From positions 1 through 42,958 of the forward strand of contig JAHIRQ010000039.1 in the NCBI GenBank assembly GCA_018818645.1: a stretch of 42,958 nucleotides of DNA, in the 5' to 3' direction. This document shows positions 27,222 to 35,608 of this stretch, one piece after another (the first letter of the stretch is position 1; each line of letters begins with the position of its first letter). A program made the position numbers and the translations under genes. This DNA is from Bacillota bacterium. GTDB taxonomy: Bacteria > Bacillota_I > Bacilli_A > Acholeplasmatales > Acholeplasmataceae. Under the pieces are notes generated by a model that did not search any database, was not told the origin of the DNA, and worked only from the letters and a program-made list of their open reading frames with translations.

Positions 27222-28457
27222 ATGAAAAGAAGAGTTGTAGTTACTGGAATGGGTTTACTATCTCCAGTTGGAAATACTGTAGAAGAATCATTTAATAATT
27301 TAGTAGCTGGTAAAAACGGTGTCGATTTTATCACGCTTCACGATGCTACTGACTGGAAAGTTAAAATTGCTGGTGAAATCAAAAATTTGAATCTTGAAGA
27401 TTATTTAGATAAAAAAGAAATCAAGAGAGCTGACCGCGTAACCAATATTGCAATGGTCGCAGCTCAAGAAGCGGTTGCTCAGTCTAATTTCTTAAATCAT
27501 ACCTATAATCCATTTCGTGTAGGAACCTTTGTTGGTAGTGGAATTGGTGGTTTAAATACCATTTTTGATGAAACCAAGGTATCTGTTTTACGTGGACAAG
27601 ATAGAATATCTCCATTTTTCATTCCAAATTCGATTATCAATCTAATTGGAGCAAGAATTGGTATTAAATATCAAGCTAAAGGTGCAAATATGCCTCAGGT
27701 TACTGCATGTTCTGCAGCAACAAACTCAATAGGCGAAGCATTTAGAAATATTAGAGATGGTTATTTGGATGCAGCAATTACTGGGGGTTCAGAAGCTCCG
27801 ATTAATGAATTAGGAGTTGGTGGATTTTCTAGCTTAAAAGCACTCAATTTTACAAATGATCCTGAAATTGCATCTGTTCCTTTTGATACAAGAAGAACAG
27901 GATTTGTGATTGCAGAAGCAGCAGGGATTTTAATATTGGAAGAATATGAAGCAGCAGTTAAAAGAAATGCTCCAATTCTTGCAGAAATGGTTGGTTATGG
28001 AACGACATCTGATGCGTTTCACATGACAGCTCCAGATGATGAAGCTAGCGGGATAACTGAATGTATTCGACTTGCATTAGAGGATGCACATATCAAGCCA
28101 GAGCAATTGGGATATATCAATGCACACGGAACATCAACAGTCTTAAATGATAAGCTCGAAACCTTAGGTATTAAAAAAGCTTTAGGTGATGCGGCATATT
28201 TAGTAAATATCAGTTCAACGAAGTCAATGACAGGTCATGCTTTAGGTGCTGCAGGAGCTATTGAAACAATTGCAGTCATTAAAGCATTGGAAACTGGAAA
28301 AATACCTCCTACCATACACTTAAATTCACCAGACCCTGAATGTGATCTCAATTACACACCAAATGTGATGGTGGAACGTGATATAGAATATGCAATGAAC
28401 ATCAACATTGGATTTGGTGGACAAAATGCAGCAATTATATTTAAGAAGGTGAAGTAA
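27222..28457 (+). CDS. fabF: 3-oxoacyl-ACP synthase II
   Basis: MKRRVVVTGMGLLSPVGNTVEESF...TACSAATNSIGEAF...NAHGTST...STKSMTGHALGAAGAIE. Confidence 0.97.
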   Translation: MKRRVVVTGMGLLSPVGNTVEESFNNLVAGKNGVDFITLHDATDWKVKIAGEIKNLNLEDYLDKKEIKRADRVTNIAMVAAQEAVAQSNFLNHTYNPFRVGTFVGSGIGGLNTIFDETKVSVLRGQDRISPFFIPNSIINLIGARIGIKYQAKGANMPQVTACSAATNSIGEAFRNIRDGYLDAAITGGSEAPINELGVGGFSSLKALNFTNDPEIASVPFDTRRTGFVIAEAAGILILEEYEAAVKRNAPILAEMVGYGTTSDAFHMTAPDDEASGITECIRLALEDAHIKPEQLGYINAHGTSTVLNDKLETLGIKKALGDAAYLVNISSTKSMTGHALGAAGAIETIAVIKALETGKIPPTIHLNSPDPECDLNYTPNVMVERDIEYAMNINIGFGGQNAAIIFKKVK

Positions 28458-28885
28458 TGGAACTTACTAGAGAGCAAATCAAAGGAATTATTCCCCATCG
28501 CGATCCCTTTTTATTCCTAGATGAAATCAAGGGTCTTGAAGTCTTAAAAAAAGCGATTGGTATCAAATATGTCAAAGAAGATGATTATTTTTTCAAAGGT
28601 CATTTTCCAGGAAAGCCTGTTATGCCAGGTGTACTCATTATTGAATCTCTTGCACAAGTTGGTGCTGTGATTTTACTTTCACATCCCGACTATGAAGGAA
28701 GAATTGTTTATTTTACTGGTATTTCAAATGCGAAATTTAGAAGAAGTGTATTACCAGGTGATACGCTAGAACTACATTGTGAACTCACGAAAATAAGAAG
28801 AGGATTTGGCTTTGGTTTAGCAAAGGCATATGTAGGCGGAGAACTTGCATGTGAAGCTGAAATTTCATTCGCTATTGGTCAATAA
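28457..28885 (+). CDS. fabZ: 3-hydroxyacyl-ACP dehydratase
   Basis: IIPHRDPFLFLDEI...GHFPGKPVMPGVLIIESLAQ. Confidence 0.97.
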   Translation: MELTREQIKGIIPHRDPFLFLDEIKGLEVLKKAIGIKYVKEDDYFFKGHFPGKPVMPGVLIIESLAQVGAVILLSHPDYEGRIVYFTGISNAKFRRSVLPGDTLELHCELTKIRRGFGFGLAKAYVGGELACEAEISFAIGQ

Positions 28886-29413
28886 ATGATTCCATATACA
28901 TTGCTTGAATTTGATACGTTAAACTCAACGAGTGATTTCTTGAAAGAGAATCACTCATATTTTCCGCATATGACCATGATTCGTACCAATTATCAAACAA
29001 AAGGAAGAGGTCAGTTTGACCGTTTATGGCTATCCAATAAAAATGAAAATATCATGTTTTCAATATTACTTAAGGATGTAGATATTAATCGAGTAGGAAA
29101 TGTAAAACTTTGGATTTTAGAATCCATAATTACATTCATCAATTTATATCAAATTAATTGCTATTTCAAAGAACCAAACGATATCTATGTTGATGATAAA
29201 AAGATTTGTGGCATTTTAATTGAGACTCAAACATTAGAGACTATCTACGATTATGTTGTTGTAGGTATTGGACTCAATATCAATCAAGAAAGTTTTGACG
29301 GTTTACCTGCAACGTCATTTAGAACTATTTTAAAGACCAAACAGGATATAAAAAAACTTTTTTCTAAGCTAGTCAATATCTTAATTAAAGATTATGAGAA
29401 GTATCAAATATGA
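28886..29413 (+). CDS. birA: Biotin--[acetyl-CoA-carboxylase] ligase, short form without N-terminal HTH
   Basis: FDTLNSTSDFLKENH...TKGRGQFDRLWLSNKNENIMFSILL...NDIYVDDKKICGILIE...VVGIGLNIN. Confidence 0.9.
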   Translation: MIPYTLLEFDTLNSTSDFLKENHSYFPHMTMIRTNYQTKGRGQFDRLWLSNKNENIMFSILLKDVDINRVGNVKLWILESIITFINLYQINCYFKEPNDIYVDDKKICGILIETQTLETIYDYVVVGIGLNINQESFDGLPATSFRTILKTKQDIKKLFSKLVNILIKDYEKYQI

Positions 29414-29940
29414 AACTTAAACAGGTAACAAGAATTTCATTATTTGCTGCAATGATTGCAGTAAGTGTGTATCTGATACCACCTATTTCTGTTCCGTTAA
29501 TCAATGTATCATTTACACTTCAAACTTTATTCATTATACTTATAGGATTTATACTCTCACCGCTAGAAGCCTTTCTATCGGTTTTTGTCTATGTCTTTGT
29601 TGGTGCTTTAGGATTTCCAGTATTTAGTGGCTATCGTGGAGGATTATCAGCTTTATTTGGCCCAACTGGTGGATTTATCATAATGTTTCCAGTAATGAGT
29701 CTTTTGATTTCTATTTTTAAATCAAAGGAAAAGAAACATATATACAATTTACTCGTAGGGTTTTTAGTTGGAGTCGTTTTACTCTATTTAGTCGCAAACC
29801 TTTGGTTATCCTACTCATTATCTATAAACTATTTTCAATCATTAGCAGGATTGTTAATTTTTATTCCATTCGATATATTGAAGTTAATATTGGCTTATTT
29901 TATTTATTTGAGATTACCAAAAGAGATTTTTAATTCATGA
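29410..29940 (+). CDS. bioY: Biotin transporter BioY
   Basis: VSFTLQTLFIILIGFILSPLEAFLSVFVYVFVGALGFPVFSGYRGGLSALFGPTGGF. Confidence 0.92.
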   Translation: MKLKQVTRISLFAAMIAVSVYLIPPISVPLINVSFTLQTLFIILIGFILSPLEAFLSVFVYVFVGALGFPVFSGYRGGLSALFGPTGGFIIMFPVMSLLISIFKSKEKKHIYNLLVGFLVGVVLLYLVANLWLSYSLSINYFQSLAGLLIFIPFDILKLILAYFIYLRLPKEIFNS

Positions 29941-30000
29941 CATCATAATCAATTTCACATGATATAATGAATTGAACAAGTCGTGAAATGGGGAATGTAT

Positions 30001-30897
30001 ATGTCGAAAAAATATCAAAGTATGCTTATTTTATTGGTTTTGTATTTGATAGCAATTATTGTAGGTATCATTCTTTTTCTGAATCTAGAGTCATTAACGC
30101 TCATCCCTAGGTTACTCATCGCTGATATTGCAGCAACTCTAGTTATTTGGATATTCTCACTCATCATTAAAAATGCAAGTGCGTATGATCCATATTGGAG
30201 TGTTATCCCTCCTATAATCTTGATCCTTGTATTTTTTCATCTTGAATTATCCTCATCATTTCCTATCTATCTAATGATTGCAGGATTATCGATTTGGAGC
30301 TTAAGATTAACATACAATTGGGCTGCAAATTGGGAAGGTTTTCATGAGCAGGACTGGAGATATACCATCATGTATCAAAAGTCTCCTAAACTTTTCTTTT
30401 TATCTAATTTATTTGGTATTCAATTATTTCCAACATTGATTGTATTCATTCAATTGATTGGTGCAGTAACCTTCATGAGTGTAGATCCATCTTTATCTAT
30501 GTTCACATGGTTAGGATTCGGTATTATGGTTATTTCAGCATTGATTCAGTTTATAGCTGATGGTCAAATGAGATCCTTTAAACAAAGAACGAAAGGACAA
30601 AAACTGTGTATCGAAGAAGGCTTGTGGAAGTATTCAAGACATCCTAATTATTTCGGTGAAGTGATGGTATGGTGGGGACTTTATGTTATATATTTTGGTT
30701 CTGTCATGAGACTTGATTTATTGATACTTGCTCCAATTGCAATGACATCACTCTTTCTTTTTATCAGTATTCCTTGGATGGAAAAAAAGATTATCAAAAC
30801 TAGACCTGAATATGTTGGTTATCAAAAAAGGGTATCCATGCTCATTCCATTCTTTAGAAAAGAAGAAGAAAACCATAAGATACAAGAAAATGCTTGA
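30001..30897 (+). CDS. DUF1295 / steroid 5-alpha-reductase C-terminal-like membrane protein
   Basis: YDPYWSVIPP...LRLTYNWAANWEGFHEQDWRY...GLWKYSRHPNYFGEVMVWWGLY. Confidence 0.85.
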   Translation: MSKKYQSMLILLVLYLIAIIVGIILFLNLESLTLIPRLLIADIAATLVIWIFSLIIKNASAYDPYWSVIPPIILILVFFHLELSSSFPIYLMIAGLSIWSLRLTYNWAANWEGFHEQDWRYTIMYQKSPKLFFLSNLFGIQLFPTLIVFIQLIGAVTFMSVDPSLSMFTWLGFGIMVISALIQFIADGQMRSFKQRTKGQKLCIEEGLWKYSRHPNYFGEVMVWWGLYVIYFGSVMRLDLLILAPIAMTSLFLFISIPWMEKKIIKTRPEYVGYQKRVSMLIPFFRKEEENHKIQENA

Positions 30898-30921
30898 CAA
30901 TTTATTGAATCTCCTTATAAT
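30894..30921 (+). promoter_or_regulatory. Promoter TTGACA-16-TATAAT of antiporter leader
   Basis: Consensus hexamers; -35 overlaps the DUF1295 stop codon. Confidence 0.8.
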
Positions 30922-30928
30922 CAAACAT

Positions 30929-30986
30929 GGGAATGAACGTCTCCCAAAGTCAATGACTTAAACCGCAAACAGCTGATGACTTCTAC
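30929..30986 (+). ncRNA. Fluoride riboswitch (crcB motif)-like aptamer
   Basis: GGGA-ATGAACGTC-TCCC ... AAACCGC ... GCTGATGACTTCTAC matches crcB architecture (helix GGGA/TCCC, loop pairing GAAcGUC with GACUUC, GCUGAUG..CUAC). Confidence 0.82.
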
Positions 30987-31012
30987 AACATTTTTGTTGT
31001 AGAAGTCTTTTT
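30978..31012 (+). terminator. Intrinsic terminator overlapping aptamer 3' end (expression platform)
   Basis: GACTTCTACAAC-ATTTTT-GTTGTAGAAGTC-TTTTT; 5' arm is the 3' part of the aptamer. Confidence 0.9.
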
Positions 31013-31025
31013 CATAGGAGGAAAT

Positions 31026-32207
31026 ATGTTACTTTCAGCAGCTCTAATTATACTAACTAGTTTAATACTTTCACAAATCTTTATAAAATTAAAACTTCCT
31101 GGATTGATTGGAATGCTATTAACCGGGATAATATTAGGACCATTCGTTCTGAATCTCATTGACGATAGTATTTTGAATTTGTCAACAGATTTAAGACAGA
31201 TTTCATTAATTGTAATCCTTGTTCGAGCAGGATTATCTTTAGATCTTGAGGACTTAAAAAAGGTTGGTAGACCTGCTATTCTAATGGCTTTCATTCCCGC
31301 AACTGTAGAACTTTTAGCAATCTCACTGCTTGCTCCTATATTTTTTGATATTACATATCTTGAGGCATTAATATTAGGTGCTATCGTTGCTGCAGTATCT
31401 CCTGCAGTGGTTGTACCTAGAATGATAAAGCTCATGGAATCTAAATATGGTACAGAAAAAAAGGTACCACATCTCATTTTAGCTGGAGCATCGATTGATG
31501 ATGTTTATGTCATTGTTTTGTTTGCATCTTTTATACAAGCATATCAAACACAATCATTTCATGTTGCAAGCATTCTACTTATTCCCATTTCTATTTTATT
31601 AGGGGGGGTAATAGGAGTTTTATCTGGTATATTTTTAGTTTGGTTGTTTAAGGTTCTACATATCAGAGATACCCTTAAGGTTTTAATTATTTTCTCAGTT
31701 TCATTTTTATTTATTGTTTTGGAGCAATCCATTGCTCCTTATGTTCCAATTTCAGGATTAGTGGGAGTGATTATTCTAGGTGGAACCATCTTGAAGAAGT
31801 ATGATTTACTCGCTAAAAGATTAGTCAGTAAATTTGAAAAAATTTGGGTAATTGCTGAGATCATGCTATTTGTTTTAGTCGGTGCTGCAGTTGATATTAG
31901 AGTTCTTGTCAATGTAGGTCTTTTATCGATAATCCTTATATTTCTTGCATTAATATTTAGAATGATTGGGGTTTGGATTGCTTTAATACATACCAATTTC
32001 AATAAAAAGGAAAAGTTATTTATCAGTATATCTTATACTCCAAAAGCTACCGTTCAAGCTGCAATTGGAGCAATTCCATTATCACTAGGAATTGCAAGTG
32101 GTAATTTGATCTTAACAATAGCTGTCCTTGCAATCGTCATTACTGCACCATTTGGGGCTATCCTTATGGATAAAACTTATAAAAAACTACTTGTTCTAGA
32201 GAAATGA
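31026..32207 (+). CDS. Cation:proton antiporter (CPA/NhaP-like)
   Basis: Multi-TM; GLIGMLLTGIILGPF, LRQISLIVILVRAGLSLDLEDLKK, LGAIVAAVSPAVVVP. Confidence 0.88.
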   Translation: MLLSAALIILTSLILSQIFIKLKLPGLIGMLLTGIILGPFVLNLIDDSILNLSTDLRQISLIVILVRAGLSLDLEDLKKVGRPAILMAFIPATVELLAISLLAPIFFDITYLEALILGAIVAAVSPAVVVPRMIKLMESKYGTEKKVPHLILAGASIDDVYVIVLFASFIQAYQTQSFHVASILLIPISILLGGVIGVLSGIFLVWLFKVLHIRDTLKVLIIFSVSFLFIVLEQSIAPYVPISGLVGVIILGGTILKKYDLLAKRLVSKFEKIWVIAEIMLFVLVGAAVDIRVLVNVGLLSIILIFLALIFRMIGVWIALIHTNFNKKEKLFISISYTPKATVQAAIGAIPLSLGIASGNLILTIAVLAIVITAPFGAILMDKTYKKLLVLEK

Positions 32208-32346
32208 CTTCAAATTATCGATAAAAAAGTGTACAATATGAATATGGTATTCTTTTTTTTGAATACATAATCACATTTTGGTGATAGAATATTTAAGGTG
32301 TTTTCATTCTTTTACAATCAAAGATATAGACACAAGGAGAATTACT

Positions 32347-32763
32347 ATGAAAAGAAATAAGTTTGTTGTGATTGGTTCAGGACGATTAGGAGCGAACATC
32401 GCAACTAAAATGTCAGAACTTGGCGAAGATGTAATTATTATAGATGCTACTGAAGATTCATTTAGGAAGCTTCAAGAAACTTTTTCAGGCTATCAAGTCG
32501 TTGGTGATGCAACTGACTTATCCGTGCTTGAAAATTCCTATATCAAGCACGCAAAAGCAGTAGTTATAACAACCGACAGCGATAATGTTAATATTTTCTT
32601 ATCTCATATTTGCTATTATGTTTATAATGTACCTAAAATATTCGTCCGTTTGGCTGATACAGATAAAGGTCGTCTTTTAGAAGGCACTTATATAAAAGCT
32701 ATCTATCCATTCACTTTATCTTTAAATGAATTTATGAATTTAAGCGAAGTGGAGGAAGAATAA
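32347..32763 (+). CDS. TrkA-N (RCK_N) domain potassium uptake protein, no C domain
   Basis: KFVVIGSGRLGANIATKMSELGEDVIIID...GDATDLSVL; 138 aa. Confidence 0.88.
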   Translation: MKRNKFVVIGSGRLGANIATKMSELGEDVIIIDATEDSFRKLQETFSGYQVVGDATDLSVLENSYIKHAKAVVITTDSDNVNIFLSHICYYVYNVPKIFVRLADTDKGRLLEGTYIKAIYPFTLSLNEFMNLSEVEEE

Positions 32764-32764
32764 G

Positions 32765-33427
32765 ATGAAAATAGTCATTACTGGCGGAAAGCATGAAGCA
32801 GACTTTATTGTAAAAATGCTTCAAGAAGAGCATCATCAATTAATCATCATCAATCAAGATCGTGAATTCGCTGAATATATTAGTTCACATAATGATATAG
32901 CAGTATTTCCTGGTGACCCTACGAAAGCTTATACTTTATCAGATGCAGAAGCTCATAATGCTGATGTACTTTTAGCATTATCTGATAGTGACACAGATAA
33001 CTATATTACTTGCATCACAGGAAAAAGATTATTCAATATCAAAAAAACTGTTTCTAAGGTTAGAAACCCTAAAAACGTAGAATTATTCAAAAAATTAGGG
33101 GTTGACTCAGTCATTTCATCAACTTATTTACTAGCACAGACAATCCTAAATGAGTCATCAATTGAAAATATGATCAAGACACTTTCGATTGAAGACGAAA
33201 AGATTGTAATGATAGAACTTGGTGTTGAAAGTGATTTTGCTTTAGTCAATAAACGAATCATGGATATTCACTTTCCAAAAAATATTAATATTAGCTGTAT
33301 TTTTAGAGATCCACACGTCATTATTCCAAACGGGAATACAGTTATTAAAGCTATGGACAAACTTATCATCATCTCAACTCCAAATGAGAAAGATGAAATA
33401 ATCGAATTCATTCAAAAGAAAAGATAA
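32765..33427 (+). CDS. TrkA family potassium uptake protein (RCK_N + RCK_C)
   Basis: MKIVITGGKHEADFIVKMLQEEHHQLIIINQD...; C-terminal VMIELGVESDFALVNKRIMDIHFP. Confidence 0.88.
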   Translation: MKIVITGGKHEADFIVKMLQEEHHQLIIINQDREFAEYISSHNDIAVFPGDPTKAYTLSDAEAHNADVLLALSDSDTDNYITCITGKRLFNIKKTVSKVRNPKNVELFKKLGVDSVISSTYLLAQTILNESSIENMIKTLSIEDEKIVMIELGVESDFALVNKRIMDIHFPKNINISCIFRDPHVIIPNGNTVIKAMDKLIIISTPNEKDEIIEFIQKKR

Positions 33428-33429
33428 CT

Positions 33430-34923
33430 ATGAACAAGAAAATTATTTCAGGATATCCATTAATCATCAATTACTTAGGGATTTTTGCAATCCTTATTGG
33501 GTTGATCAATTTAATGCCACTGATTTTAATCCCATTTCGAATGGAAGATATTAGTGATGCATACCTTTTTCTATATCCTGGTGGCATCAGTATTTTCATC
33601 GGGTTTCTTATTGTTATGTACTTTAGGGGACGAGAAAAAGGGAAGCTTGAAAGAAACCAAGATGCTATTTTAGTTGTTAATATATGGATTATGGCGATTT
33701 TTGTTTCATCAATGCCATTCATTTTAACTGGGGATTATAATTTCACACAAGCAATATTTGAAGCAACAAGTGGTTATTCAACAACTGGATTAACAGTAGT
33801 CAATGTGACTTCGGCACCAAAAGCATTACTATTATTTAGAAGTCTCTTACAATTTTTTGGTGGAATTGGTCTTGTTTTAGTTTTAACATCAGCCATTTCT
33901 GATAAATTTGGAATGAGATTATATAGTGCTGAAGGTCATAGCGATAAACTAATGCCTAATCTAATTCGTTCAGGAAGAACAATATTATCCATATATGTTG
34001 GCTATATAACAATTGGGGTCATCTTTTATGTAATATTTGGAATGCCTATATTTGATGCAATCAATCATGCCATTTGTGCAGTTGCAACTGGTGGATTCTC
34101 TACACAACCCATGAGTATAGGTTATTATAACAGTGTACCCATTGAAATTGTGACCATAGTATTAATGATTTTAGGTGGTACAAACTTCTTTGTTCATTTA
34201 ATGCTATTACGTGGAAAAATGAAAAATGTATTTGGGCACGTGGAAATAAAACTACTTGGAATTCTACTTTTAATTGGTATTCCATTATTTACCTTGAACT
34301 TAATGACTGTATATGATGGAAACATTTTGCAATCACTACGTGTTGGAACATTTCAATTTTTTTCAGCTGTTACAGGTACAGGTTACCAAACTGTTGAATC
34401 CTTTATTGGAGTACTCACACCAAGCTTTTTCTTCTTTGGACTGATTATCTTAATGGTGTTAGGTGCTGGGATGGGTTCTACAGCAGGTGGTATGAAGCAA
34501 TATCGTGTCGCACTTGCTTTTAAGAGTATGTATTGGAATATTAAAGAGCAACTTTCACATAAAAAAACAATTCGCACTCACTTTATCAATAAGATAGGTA
34601 CGAAGACAATAGTAGATCGAGAAGATATTATATTCAATCATTCTTTCTTAATGATATATCTTGTTGTTTTAGTTTCAGGAACTTTAATTATTGCAAGTTT
34701 TGGATATTCACTAGAAAATTCACTATTTGAATTTGCATCAGCTTTAGGTACAGTTGGATTATCTGTTGGGATAACCGGTTATTCAGCTCACCCGGTGATT
34801 TTGTGGACATCAACAATTGGTATGTTTTTAGGAAGACTAGAATTCTATGTCATCTTTGTAGCAATTGCTAAAATCTATATGGATATCACTAAAAAGAGAA
34901 ATAATGAGAAAAAGACAAGCTAA
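33430..34923 (+). CDS. TrkH family potassium uptake protein
   Basis: EATSGYSTTGLTVV, CAVATGGFSTQP, SAVTGTGYQTV, GMGSTAGGMKQYR pore-loop motifs. Confidence 0.93.
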   Translation: MNKKIISGYPLIINYLGIFAILIGLINLMPLILIPFRMEDISDAYLFLYPGGISIFIGFLIVMYFRGREKGKLERNQDAILVVNIWIMAIFVSSMPFILTGDYNFTQAIFEATSGYSTTGLTVVNVTSAPKALLLFRSLLQFFGGIGLVLVLTSAISDKFGMRLYSAEGHSDKLMPNLIRSGRTILSIYVGYITIGVIFYVIFGMPIFDAINHAICAVATGGFSTQPMSIGYYNSVPIEIVTIVLMILGGTNFFVHLMLLRGKMKNVFGHVEIKLLGILLLIGIPLFTLNLMTVYDGNILQSLRVGTFQFFSAVTGTGYQTVESFIGVLTPSFFFFGLIILMVLGAGMGSTAGGMKQYRVALAFKSMYWNIKEQLSHKKTIRTHFINKIGTKTIVDREDIIFNHSFLMIYLVVLVSGTLIIASFGYSLENSLFEFASALGTVGLSVGITGYSAHPVILWTSTIGMFLGRLEFYVIFVAIAKIYMDITKKRNNEKKTS

Positions 34924-34950
34924 AATCGATGATTTTGGCTTTTTCTTTTT
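34918..34950 (+). terminator. Rho-independent terminator after trkH
   Basis: AGCTAAAATC-GAT-GATTTTGGCT-TTTTC. Confidence 0.75.
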
Positions 34951-35082
34951 CAGATGTAAACGCATTTTAATGTGATAAAATAGAGGTAATCATGCAAGAC
35001 ATCGTCGATATTTGCATCTTATCCTTAAACCCTTTTTTTATGAAAGATGAAGTACTATACTGTAGATGGGAGGAACTCCTGG

Positions 35083-35607
35083 ATGTTAAAAATCATTTGG
35101 AATAAAGATGATTTCAAAAGACTAGAATCGAAATTGTCTACTGAATATCATCTAGTCATTACCGATGATCCAAATGAAGTACCGGAAAATAAAGTTGGAA
35201 TAATTGTTGATGAAAGTAACATGGATCAAGTTAGACCCATCCTAGAATTGATGGCAAGACAAAAATCACAAATTATGTTGCAAACAGTTTCAGGATGGAT
35301 TCAGGTACATACAGAAGAGATTACCTATCTTGAAGCATTTGGAGATGAGATTTATATGCATCGGAATCATGACTCATCTCAAATCATCAAACAACCACTT
35401 TATCAATTAGAAGAATTGCTCAAAACACATCATTTTGTTAGAATTGGAAAATCTTATATAGTCAATATTACTAAAATTCGCTATATTAGAACAACATTCA
35501 ATGCAAAACTAGATTTAGAGCTTACTAACGGTACTCACCTTGAGGTTTCACGTTCCTTCGTCAAAGATTTCAAGAATGCTCTAGGCATTCAAAAAAAGGA
35601 GGATTAG
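35083..35607 (+). CDS. LytTR-domain DNA-binding regulator (no canonical receiver domain)
   Basis: WIQVHTEEITYLEAFGDEIYMHRN...LEELLKTHHFVRIGKSYIVNITKIRYIRTTFNAKLDLELTNGTHLEVSRSFVKDFK. ATG 35083 with GGGAGG. Confidence 0.88.
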   Translation: MLKIIWNKDDFKRLESKLSTEYHLVITDDPNEVPENKVGIIVDESNMDQVRPILELMARQKSQIMLQTVSGWIQVHTEEITYLEAFGDEIYMHRNHDSSQIIKQPLYQLEELLKTHHFVRIGKSYIVNITKIRYIRTTFNAKLDLELTNGTHLEVSRSFVKDFKNALGIQKKED

Positions 35608-35608
35608 T

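Noticed and set aside
30983-31477. Minus-strand 164-aa ORF opposite the antiporter
   Set aside because: Lies across the riboswitch terminator and antisense to a clear membrane protein; Ser/Ile/Asn-rich reverse-frame product.
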